From contig DGVS01000007.1 in NCBI GenBank assembly GCA_002395065.1, forward strand, positions 77,466 to 141,465: 64,000 nucleotides of DNA, written 5' to 3'. Source of the stretch: Caryophanales bacterium UBA4278 (GTDB lineage Bacteria > Bacillota_I > Bacilli_A > RFN20 > CAG-826). Below, one piece after another: positions 42,872-50,812 of this stretch. Numbering within the stretch: the first letter of the stretch is position 1; every line of letters begins with the position of its first letter. Both the position numbers and the translations under genes were made by a program. Under the pieces are notes generated by a model. The model worked only from the letters and a program-made list of their open reading frames with translations. It had not been told where the DNA came from and made no database searches.

Positions 42872-44568
42872 TGGAACAAAAAGAAATTGTTTTATCCGTG
42901 AAAGATCTTCGCGTGAACTTCTCTACCGACCACGGTTATGTTCAAGCTGTTCGCGGTGTTTCCTTTGATTTATATAAAGGAGAAACCCTCTGTATTGTTG
43001 GTGAATCTGGTTCAGGTAAATCAGTCACCTCCAAAACAATCATGGGTATTTTAGCTGCTAACGGTCGGATCGTTGGTGGCTCCATCATGTACCAAGGTGA
43101 AGACCTCACCAAGGTTAGTGAAGACGAATTCCATCGCATTCGCGGTAATAAGATTGGAATGATCTTCCAAGATCCTCTTAGCTCACTCAACCCAATTGTT
43201 CGGATTGGTAAACAAATTACCGAAGCAATGCTGGTCAACAATGACCGCATGAAACGTCTTTATGAAGAAAAGGTTGCTGATGAACTTGTTGCGTACCGTA
43301 ACGCCCAAACCGAACTTCGTACTGGTTTAAATAAAGGCAAAGAACTAGTCAAGTTCTATAAGAGCGAGAAAAAGAAGGAAGTTGCTAAAGCAAAAAGCTA
43401 TGCACATAACGAGAAAGAATCTCGTTTATACACTTTAAAACAAACTTCTGGAGCAAATCTATTTGAGATTCAAAATGATGATTCTTTAACGGATGCCGAG
43501 AAGTATATTAAGTCTCGTTATCTTGAAGAAGATACCATCGACGAAAAAAAGAAGATTTCTAAGTTCGCGAAAGAGCTTGATAAGTCCACCAAGGACAAAG
43601 TCAACAAAGTCAAAGCTGAATTTGATGAAAAGATTGCTAAGGCTAAAGCCGAAGCCAAATCCGAAAAAGGTGATTTGATTGCTAAATACAAACCACTTAT
43701 TAAGGAAAATAAGGCGAAATACAAAGAAGCTTCGAAGAAAGCGAAACAAGAAGTCAAAGAATACAAACACGAACTCAAAGTCAAATGCGATGAAGATATC
43801 GCCAAAATCAAACTTGATACAGACGATCGACAAGAGCAGAAGGAAAAGATTGAGAAACGTAAAGCCGAATACATTGCTTCAATTAAGATCACTAAAGCCG
43901 AAGCTAAAGCTAGAGCTTTAAAGATTATGGCTGAAGTCGGTATTCCAAACCCAGAAAAACGTTTCCGTCAATATCCATTTGAGTTCTCCGGTGGTATGAG
44001 ACAACGTATTGTTATTGCGATTGCCTTAACCGCTGACCCAGATATTCTCATCTGTGACGAACCAACAACCGCTCTTGACGTGACGATTCAAGCACAGATT
44101 CTTGAACTCATTAACCGTCTTAAACGTGAGCGTGAATTATCATGTATCTTCATTACCCACGACTTAGGTGTCGTGGCCAACATGGCTGACCGTGTCGCGG
44201 TGATGTATGCTGGTAAGATTGTTGAATATGGCTTAGAAGAAGATATCTTCTATGATCCACGTCACCCATACACCTGGGCTCTACTTTCCTCGATTCCTGA
44301 TATTGATAGCAAGGAAAAACTCGAGGCGATCCCAGGAACACCTCCAAATATGATTTATCCACCAATTGGAGATGCGTTTGCCTTACGTAGTAAATACGCC
44401 ATGGCAATCGACTTTAAGAAAGAGCCACCTTTATTTAAGGTGTCTGATACACATTATGCTGCCACATGGCTTCTTGATCCACGTGCACCAAAGGTAGAAA
44501 TGCCAAAGATTGTTAAAACTCGTATCGAGAACTCTTTAAAAGCAGCGAAGAAAGGAGCGAAAAAATAA
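42871..44568 (+). CDS. oppD: Oligopeptide ABC transporter ATPase OppD with coiled-coil insertion
   Basis: 565 residues; the family norm is about 330-350. Walker A GESGSGKS (44-51), Q-loop Gln100, signature FSGGMRQR (372-379), Walker B ILICDEPTTALD (about 392-403), and an H-loop in FITHDLG. Between the Q-loop and signature lie about 215 extra residues (about 125-340), very rich in Lys/Glu/Ala and predicted as long coiled coil. The usual C-terminal cysteine cluster of OppD (GCxFxxRC...C) is replaced by GDAFALRSKYAMAID, so it should not bind an iron-sulfur cluster. Confidence 0.92.
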   Translation: MEQKEIVLSVKDLRVNFSTDHGYVQAVRGVSFDLYKGETLCIVGESGSGKSVTSKTIMGILAANGRIVGGSIMYQGEDLTKVSEDEFHRIRGNKIGMIFQDPLSSLNPIVRIGKQITEAMLVNNDRMKRLYEEKVADELVAYRNAQTELRTGLNKGKELVKFYKSEKKKEVAKAKSYAHNEKESRLYTLKQTSGANLFEIQNDDSLTDAEKYIKSRYLEEDTIDEKKKISKFAKELDKSTKDKVNKVKAEFDEKIAKAKAEAKSEKGDLIAKYKPLIKENKAKYKEASKKAKQEVKEYKHELKVKCDEDIAKIKLDTDDRQEQKEKIEKRKAEYIASIKITKAEAKARALKIMAEVGIPNPEKRFRQYPFEFSGGMRQRIVIAIALTADPDILICDEPTTALDVTIQAQILELINRLKRERELSCIFITHDLGVVANMADRVAVMYAGKIVEYGLEEDIFYDPRHPYTWALLSSIPDIDSKEKLEAIPGTPPNMIYPPIGDAFALRSKYAMAIDFKKEPPLFKVSDTHYAATWLLDPRAPKVEMPKIVKTRIENSLKAAKKGAKK

Positions 44569-46445
44569 TGAAACTCAAACGTGAAGTTAGCTATCGCCCT
44601 GAACTCGTTGAACAAGGGGTTGAATTATCTGTTCGACACTTAAAGCAATATTTTAACTTTGGTCACGGACGTAATTCGTTTAAAACAAAAGCCGTGCATG
44701 ATGTCTCTTTCGACATCAAAAAAGGCGAATGTTTTGGTCTTGTTGGTGAATCCGGTTGTGGTAAAACCACAACAGGTCGTTCATTAATTCGTCTCTACCA
44801 CATTACCAGTGGTTCCATTTATTTTGAAGGTTACCGAATTAGTGCTGGACGAAGATGGAACGATAAGGAAATTAAGTGGTCCCGTATTAAAGGACATAAC
44901 AAGATTAAAGAACTTCGTCACGAAGCTAGCCTAAAACTTCAAGAAGAAAAGGATAGCGCTAAACGCAAAGAAATTGTTCGTAAGCGTGATGAAGAAATCA
45001 AAAAGATTAAAGCTCACATTAAATCAACTCGTAAGGAGCAAAAAGAAGCCATTGCTCAAATTAAGTACGACAACAAACATGTCGATAAGAAATTAATGAG
45101 CAAGATGCAGATGATTTTCCAGGATCCAGTTGATTCTCTTGACCCACGTATGACTGTCGAAGACATCATTCAAGAAGGTCTTCGTATCCAAGGCGAGAAC
45201 AATAAGTTCGCCAACTCTCGAAAAGTGGCCGAAGTTCTCGAAAGAGTTGGATTAATTCCAGAATATGCTTCTCGTTATCCACACGAATTCTCTGGTGGAC
45301 AACGTCAGCGTATCGGTATTGCTCGTGCACTCGTGATGAATCCAAGATTCCTCATCTGCGACGAACCAATCTCCGCCTTGGACGTCTCGATCCGTGCCCA
45401 AATCATTAACTTGTTAAATGATTTAAAAGAGGAAATGGGCTTAACAATCATGTTTATTGCTCACGACTTATCTGTCGTCAAATATTTCTGTGACCGTATT
45501 GGTGTGATGTATTTTGGTCAACTCGTTGAGTTAGCCAGTTCTGATGAACTCTTTAGACATCCATTACACCCATACACCAACGCCTTATTGTCGGCTATTC
45601 CAAAGCCAGATCCAATCAGCGAAAAGAAACGTCAAAGAATTGTCTATAAACCAGATGAAGTTCACGATTATTCTAAAGAAAAGCCACAGCTTGTGGAAAT
45701 TGTTCCAGGACACTGGGTTTTAGCCAATAAGCCAGAAATCAAGAAATATAAAGAAGTGATTGCTTCGATTGATAAAGAAGCACCAGTTGTTTCAAAAGCT
45801 GAAGAAAAGGCGAAAGAAAAAGCCTTGAAAGAAGCTCTTCGTAAACAAGAAGAAGAAACTAAAGCGCTTGAAAGAGCAAAAGCCGCTGAAGAAGCTCGTA
45901 AAGCTCAAGAAGCAGCCAAAGCAGAAGAAGAACAACGTCGTAAGCGCGAATACGCTCGTGCCCATCGCGATTCTAATCCAGATGTTCCACGTATGTTTAA
46001 GTCCGAACCTGCTAAAAAGGCAAAAGAACCAAGATTTGCTAATGAAAATGAGCGTGAAGTGGCGGAAAGACTACGTCGCTATCGTCCTGAAGCTGAACAA
46101 CGTCCAGCCCTCTTAGACAAGAAAGAAGAACATTATGATCTTCCACTCTTTACAAAGAAAGTCGAGCCAAAAGAAGAACATGTCGAACTTCGAATGTTTG
46201 AGAAGAAACCTGTTCAGGCAAAGTTAGAAGAAAGTGTTAGTGCTCCAAAACTTGAAAGCAACAAACTTGTCCATCTAACCAAAAACGCCAAAGGTGAATA
46301 TCAACTTAAACAAGTTGGCGAATCTAAACCAATTGCTGTCTTCAAGAGTAATGACGAAGCGATGAAATTCGCTTACGCCTTAAAAGAAGTTAATGGTGTA
46401 TCCGTTTGTGCTCGTGATGAAAACGGCAAAGTTTACAAGATTTAA
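44568..46445 (+). CDS. oppF: Oligopeptide ABC transporter ATPase OppF with insertion and C-terminal extension
   Basis: 625 residues against a usual 310-340. Walker A GESGCGKT (60-67), then a charged helical insertion (about 95-178), Q-loop Gln185 in MIFQDP, signature FSGGQRQR (241-248), Walker B LICDEPISALD and H-loop IAHDLS. After the ATPase (to about 350) comes a tail: a Lys/Glu/Ala coiled coil (about 405-465), a linker with repeated LFTKK/MFEKK-like segments, and a C-terminal domain (about 566-623) resembling DUF2188. A terminator follows at once, so this is the last gene of the operon. Confidence 0.92.
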   Translation: MKLKREVSYRPELVEQGVELSVRHLKQYFNFGHGRNSFKTKAVHDVSFDIKKGECFGLVGESGCGKTTTGRSLIRLYHITSGSIYFEGYRISAGRRWNDKEIKWSRIKGHNKIKELRHEASLKLQEEKDSAKRKEIVRKRDEEIKKIKAHIKSTRKEQKEAIAQIKYDNKHVDKKLMSKMQMIFQDPVDSLDPRMTVEDIIQEGLRIQGENNKFANSRKVAEVLERVGLIPEYASRYPHEFSGGQRQRIGIARALVMNPRFLICDEPISALDVSIRAQIINLLNDLKEEMGLTIMFIAHDLSVVKYFCDRIGVMYFGQLVELASSDELFRHPLHPYTNALLSAIPKPDPISEKKRQRIVYKPDEVHDYSKEKPQLVEIVPGHWVLANKPEIKKYKEVIASIDKEAPVVSKAEEKAKEKALKEALRKQEEETKALERAKAAEEARKAQEAAKAEEEQRRKREYARAHRDSNPDVPRMFKSEPAKKAKEPRFANENEREVAERLRRYRPEAEQRPALLDKKEEHYDLPLFTKKVEPKEEHVELRMFEKKPVQAKLEESVSAPKLESNKLVHLTKNAKGEYQLKQVGESKPIAVFKSNDEAMKFAYALKEVNGVSVCARDENGKVYKI

Positions 46446-46451
46446 CTAATT

Positions 46452-46491
46452 TAAAAACCCAGTCATCAGTTCAAGTGGCTGGGTTTTTTAT
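46452..46491. terminator. Bidirectional terminator ending the opp operon
   Basis: Stem AAAACCCAG...CTGGGTTTTTT with A-rich and T-rich flanks, between oppF (+) and the convergent membrane-protein gene (-). Confidence 0.8.
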
Positions 46492-46495
46492 TTGG

Positions 46496-47041
46496 TTAGA
46501 ATGTATGATCAATTTTATGAGCTGCTTTATAAGCAGTGATATCTGAGATGAGGGAAGAGACAAAACCAACTAGTAACATTAGCGGCGTATTAATCAAGAA
46601 TGATAACAAGGCTGTTTCCCATCCTTTTTGGTAAAGGATAAAGCAGTTTAGAATCGTTAATAGTGGTGAAATGATGATAAAGAAGATAAATGATGTAATC
46701 AGTGTCGCAAGTAAACGATACTGCATATTTCCTGTATAAGTATCATTTCTGACACCAAATAAGCCTGTAAACCAACGTCCAATACGTGTGAGAGGGATAA
46801 AGTTAGCAATGCACATGGCCAATACAAAACTCACACCAAAGTTAATGGCAAAGTCTCTAAAGCTTAGAAGCTTAAACGCAATATGAAGTGTTCCATCACT
46901 AAATGTGGAACAAGCAGAGATGGAAGAGAACAAACACAAAAAGAAGCAAACTGGAATATTGCAGACAATAGAATAAACCAGTAGGGCGGTTTTTGACTTA
47001 CGGTATGCGATTTTTTCCTCTTGCGTCATATTCTTTTTCAT
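46496..47041 (-). CDS. Four-helix membrane protein of unknown function
   Basis: 181 residues with four hydrophobic helices (about 20-45, 60-85, 108-132 and 143-165), a basic N terminus and loops rich in Arg/Lys. The segment GRWFTGLFG before the third helix recalls DUF2798-type proteins, but I am not sure. Upstream on the minus strand, TTGATA, 16 bp, TATAAT ends 9 bp before the ATG with no ribosome binding site, so a leaderless transcript is likely. Confidence 0.6.
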   Translation of the reverse strand: MKKNMTQEEKIAYRKSKTALLVYSIVCNIPVCFFLCLFSSISACSTFSDGTLHIAFKLLSFRDFAINFGVSFVLAMCIANFIPLTRIGRWFTGLFGVRNDTYTGNMQYRLLATLITSFIFFIIISPLLTILNCFILYQKGWETALLSFLINTPLMLLVGFVSSLISDITAYKAAHKIDHTF

Positions 47042-47100
47042 AGGTTGAAAATTATATAGTAATCCGTCTATTTATCAAGAGGTATATTTAGAAAGCGATT

Positions 47101-48213
47101 TCAACTCATTAACTTTTGGCCACAAATAAAAGCCCAGGTTAAGTTATAACCGCCACACGGACCATGCATATCCAAGACTTCTCCAACAAAGTGAACGTTT
47201 GGTTCAGATTTGCTTTCAAAGTTTGGTTTGACTTGATCGATACTAATGCCACCAATCGTAATTTGACTATTTTCAAAATCATAAAAATCTTTAAAAGTGA
47301 ACTTGAAATTTTGTAGATCTTTAATGTAGTTTTTATCACTAATTCGTGAAGAAAAATATTCGACTAATTTTGGAGAAAAATAATTCTCTAAAAATTCTGT
47401 TTTAACCGAGAATTGCTGGTAATTTTCCTTTAAATCTCCATTAAAATCTGGAAGAACATTTAAAACTATTTCGTAATTATATGTTGGGTTTTTGATATGG
47501 TTTGATGCGTTGAAAATAACGATGCCAGAAAGGCCATCTTTCTTAAATAAAACCTCACCGTCTTCATTGAAAACTTTTATACCGTTTTCTAATAAAGTAA
47601 CGTTTGCTTTAACACGCAAACCATCAACAAGTTTTGTGTTCTCCTTTGTTTCAATTGGAACAAGTCCAGGATGAAGCGGAACGATGGTGTAGTGGTGTTT
47701 CTTTAAAATTTCATAAATCGATCCATCATTACCAAGTCCTTTTGTTGATTTACCACCTGTAGCAATAATAAGTTTGTCAGAATCATAAGTATCTCTATTA
47801 GTTTTAACTCTGACACCGTTTTTAATAACTTCGTAATCAACGAAGTCTTCCTCAAGATGAATCTTTACACCTAGTTTGTCGGCTTCTTTTAACATTTGGT
47901 TACGAACCGTTTGTGCAGATTCACTGTATGGATAAATTAGATCCCCAATCGCTTTTGTTTTAAATCCATATGATTCGACATACTTAATATATTCTTTAAA
48001 AGAATATAAACCCATCAATTCTGGATGATTATATTTGGAGATATCTAATTTTTGATTTCCTAAGTTACAACGTCCATTACCAGTTGCTAAAATCTTACGA
48101 AGTGCTTTATCACTGTGTTCAATGATGATGACATCGTCTTTTGGATACTTTCTTTTAATATTGATTGCCGAAGCAACACCTGATGCTCCAGCTCCGATAA
48201 TGATGCATTTCAT
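47101..48213 (-). CDS. HI0933/BaiN-type FAD-dependent oxidoreductase
   Basis: 370 residues from ATG 48213, where the dinucleotide-binding motif begins at once (MKCIIIGAGASG); longer in-frame starts run into the neighbouring tRNA. Also visible are LATGNGRCN (near residue 45), LIIATGGKS (near 155), GLSGIVIFNAS (near 237) and the C-terminal FVGEVLDMHGPCGGYN and WAFICGQ. Members are flavoproteins of poorly defined function. One branch has been linked to bile-acid reduction, but that cannot be assumed here. The dispersed motif lies in the coding sequence (47411-47419). Confidence 0.87.
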   Translation of the reverse strand: MKCIIIGAGASGVASAINIKRKYPKDDVIIIEHSDKALRKILATGNGRCNLGNQKLDISKYNHPELMGLYSFKEYIKYVESYGFKTKAIGDLIYPYSESAQTVRNQMLKEADKLGVKIHLEEDFVDYEVIKNGVRVKTNRDTYDSDKLIIATGGKSTKGLGNDGSIYEILKKHHYTIVPLHPGLVPIETKENTKLVDGLRVKANVTLLENGIKVFNEDGEVLFKKDGLSGIVIFNASNHIKNPTYNYEIVLNVLPDFNGDLKENYQQFSVKTEFLENYFSPKLVEYFSSRISDKNYIKDLQNFKFTFKDFYDFENSQITIGGISIDQVKPNFESKSEPNVHFVGEVLDMHGPCGGYNLTWAFICGQKLMS

Positions 48214-48267
48214 ACAAATAACTTTAACATAATTTAGTTGTTTATTATATAATTTACTCATTAATTC

Positions 48268-48344
48268 GCCCCAATAGCGCAACTGGATAGAGTATCAGAC
48301 TTCGAATCTGAGGGTTGTGGGTTCGATTCCTACTTGGGGCGCCA
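48268..48344 (+). tRNA. tRNA-Arg (TCG)
   Basis: Acceptor stem GCCCCAA (48268-48274) pairs with TTGGGGC (48334-48340). Anticodon loop CTTCGAA gives anticodon TCG at 48302-48304. The T arm GGGTTCGATTCC is intact, and CCA is encoded at 48342-48344. TATAAT at 48248-48253 is its likely -10. Confidence 0.95.
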
Positions 48345-48372
48345 AAAGCACCGATTACGGTGCTTTTTTTCT
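48345..48372 (+). terminator. Terminator after tRNA-Arg
   Basis: Stem AAAAGCACCG-ATTA-CGGTGCTTTT followed by a run of T. Confidence 0.85.
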
Positions 48373-48373
48373 A

Positions 48374-48398
48374 AAGAAAAACCTCCACAAGGAGGTTG
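48374..48398 (-). terminator. Terminator of the M6-like protease gene
   Basis: On the minus strand, AACCTCC-TTGT-GGAGGTT followed by TTTCTTT, about 20 bp past the stop codon. Confidence 0.75.
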
Positions 48399-48416
48399 AT
48401 TCTATTAGTTAATAAA

Positions 48417-50021
48417 TTAAGCTTTTGTAACAGTAATTATGGCTTGAGATTCAGAAAGAGAATTAACAGTAAATGACCAACCTAAATCTTGGTTGTTATT
48501 CATTTTACCAGTTTTATAAAACTGGTTAGCATAATATGACATTGTGAATGTATCACCTTGTTTAAACAGATCACTATTTGTCATTTGGTTTTTTGGTTTA
48601 TAATCCTCGTCTTTATCATTACGGATAAATTGAAGAAGGTTGAAATTATAGTAACTTGAACCTTTAAAGGAAGCATAGCCTCCTCCATAGGAGTTGGCCA
48701 TGACATGATAAACTCCGTAATCAGTTCCAGAATATGTTGGGTCGCTAATAAAGTCATCAGACCAAATTATTTCATCGCCTTGCCAGGAATGTTTTATTCC
48801 TGTAGCGTACATTAAACGTGCATCCACGTGCCACACACGAATACCAATGTCAGTTGGGCCGCGATCATATTGAGAATAACTATAATCACTATCGAATTTG
48901 TTTAATCCGGTTGGCGAATATAATTCAACAAGTAAATATTCATCAAATGGTGAATCAACACTATGATTTGCAAGCAAAATTACATCATGTGTTGCTTGGA
49001 AATTACGTATTAAGATGGTGGATGTTTCAGTTGGAATATAAGGTTCAGCCCATCCATAAGCCATCGCTGAATAAGGATCATGACCGCCGATATTCCAGTC
49101 TTGCATACTAAATCCACCTGATGGGCAGTAGCGTGTCGATTCGTTATTGTCATAATAGTCTTCAAGACCAAGCACATGCCCCATTTCATGGATAAACGTA
49201 TGCGCGTCAATATTACAATGGCTACAATCTCCAGTAGCGTAAAGTGATTGCTGTGTTCTTAAATAAGCATTGTTGGAATCATACATAAAATCGTATGAAG
49301 CCCAGAAGAATGTTTTAGCAGTAGGATTGGTTACATCTGGATTATTACCCAGCCAATAGCAATAAGCCCAAAGATTTGATCCTGCTGATGGATTAGCAGC
49401 ACTATCTGCGGCAGCATAAATGAGCATCACACCATCAAGATAACCATCTCCGTTACTGTCATAATCAGTACGTGATTCAGTTGGATGATTATTAAAATAA
49501 TCAGTTGTAGCAGTATTAACTAGAGAAGTTGTTTTACTTAGATAAGCATCGTTTCCATAAATGGATGAGCTACTGCTAACGGTATACCAATCAGCAACAG
49601 TTGCCTCTAAATTAAGTTTGTTTAATGATTCTTCTTGATAGAAAGTTCTCACGCTTCTCCACCCAGTTTCTTCGTTTGTTCCAATATAAGCTTTTTCAAT
49701 ATCCGAACGAACACTTTCCTTCATTGAAGGAGAAATAAAATCTTCCGAATCAGAAAACCAGATTGGAATAATTAATAATTTTGGACTTCCACTAAGTGGA
49801 CAATTGTCGGTTCCGTACGCACTATGAGAGTGGTAATCATCGTAATCATAAAGTAGCTTCGTCTTTTCAACAGATGGGTCTGGTTCAGGAATTGATGTCA
49901 AGCTTGATGAAGTGCTAACACTCGCGGTTGATTTCTTTTTCCTTGAATTATTAGACATTGTGCATCCAACTAGAATAAGCGTGGACAGCGGAATTATAAG
50001 AAGTTTCTTTTGAATTTTCAT
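48417..50021 (-). CDS. M6-like zinc metalloprotease lipoprotein
   Basis: 534 residues. Lipobox LVGC (Cys20), Ser-rich linker (25-50), then a metalloprotease domain with the zinc motif HEMGHVLGLED (His278, Glu279, His282 and Asp288), as in immune inhibitor A/M6 peptidases. CPSGGFSMQDW after it serves as a Met-turn-like segment. A DSNGDGYLDG calcium-type loop lies near residue 190. C-terminal beta domain. Anchored outside the cell, so a third surface protease class next to S8 and C11. Single-gene unit with its own terminator. Confidence 0.85.
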   Translation of the reverse strand: MKIQKKLLIIPLSTLILVGCTMSNNSRKKKSTASVSTSSSLTSIPEPDPSVEKTKLLYDYDDYHSHSAYGTDNCPLSGSPKLLIIPIWFSDSEDFISPSMKESVRSDIEKAYIGTNEETGWRSVRTFYQEESLNKLNLEATVADWYTVSSSSSIYGNDAYLSKTTSLVNTATTDYFNNHPTESRTDYDSNGDGYLDGVMLIYAAADSAANPSAGSNLWAYCYWLGNNPDVTNPTAKTFFWASYDFMYDSNNAYLRTQQSLYATGDCSHCNIDAHTFIHEMGHVLGLEDYYDNNESTRYCPSGGFSMQDWNIGGHDPYSAMAYGWAEPYIPTETSTILIRNFQATHDVILLANHSVDSPFDEYLLVELYSPTGLNKFDSDYSYSQYDRGPTDIGIRVWHVDARLMYATGIKHSWQGDEIIWSDDFISDPTYSGTDYGVYHVMANSYGGGYASFKGSSYYNFNLLQFIRNDKDEDYKPKNQMTNSDLFKQGDTFTMSYYANQFYKTGKMNNNQDLGWSFTVNSLSESQAIITVTKA

Positions 50022-50169
50022 TTTTGTACTTTGAGTTATATATCACTAACCTGCTAGTATTTTATCAAAACTAAAATTTCTTTCATATAAGAAAGAGAAA
50101 TTAATTTTTTCTATTTCATTATTAGTCGATTTGTGAAATGATATTCATGGTTTTGTACAACAAAAGATT

Positions 50170-50811
50170 ATGAAATATCTCGTCATTGCATCAACATTAT
50201 TCGTCATTGGATCCCTCTTTGGTTGGGTTATCGAACTCTTCTTTCGCAGATTTGTTTCCCAAAAGAAATGGATGAATCCTGGATTTCTTGTCGGTCCATA
50301 TCTTCCAATTTATGGATTCGGAGTTCTTTGTTTATATGCGGTGAGTAATATTTCGTTTGGAATTAGTGAACATTGGTTAGATGTTATCGTTCACATCTTT
50401 TTGATTGGAGTTTTAATGACGGTGGTTGAATTTATCGCCGGTTTAATCTTCATCAAAGGCTTAAAAGTTAAATTATGGGACTACTCCAAACGAAAAGGAA
50501 ACATCATGGGCATCATTTGTCCATCATTCTCCTTAATTTGGTTAGTTGTTGGGTCCTTGTATTTCTTTTTCCTTAATCCATCGCTTGTAAAAGTTATTAG
50601 TTGGATTAGTGAAAATTTAATCTATACATACTTTATTGGTGGAGTTATTGGAGCAATGATTGTTGACTTTGCTTACTCACTCCATTTGGGAATTAAAGTG
50701 AAACAGTTTGCTGAACTTTCAGGCCAACGTTTTGACTCAATAAAAAAGGAACTTATAAAAAAACTGGCTTCACTAACCAAAAAGCCTCAAGAAAATACGG
50801 AGAAAAATTAA
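50170..50811 (+). CDS. CmpB-like putative ABC transporter membrane protein (PF06541 type)
   Basis: 213 residues, about six hydrophobic helices. The N-terminal pattern GSLFGWVIELFFRRFVSQ, then MNPGFLVGPYLPIYGFGVL, and later KLWDYSKRKGNIMG match the putative ABC-transporter type IV family, whose role is unknown. The C terminus is basic and cytoplasmic. The next gene starts one base after its stop codon, so the two are translationally coupled. No clear ribosome binding site precedes the start. Confidence 0.75.
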   Translation: MKYLVIASTLFVIGSLFGWVIELFFRRFVSQKKWMNPGFLVGPYLPIYGFGVLCLYAVSNISFGISEHWLDVIVHIFLIGVLMTVVEFIAGLIFIKGLKVKLWDYSKRKGNIMGIICPSFSLIWLVVGSLYFFFLNPSLVKVISWISENLIYTYFIGGVIGAMIVDFAYSLHLGIKVKQFAELSGQRFDSIKKELIKKLASLTKKPQENTEKN

Positions 50812-50812
50812 G

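Noticed and set aside
43486..43892. Minus-strand frames rich in Phe and Ser over the OppD insertion
   Set aside because: They are complements of Lys/Glu codons of the coiled coil; no start signals.
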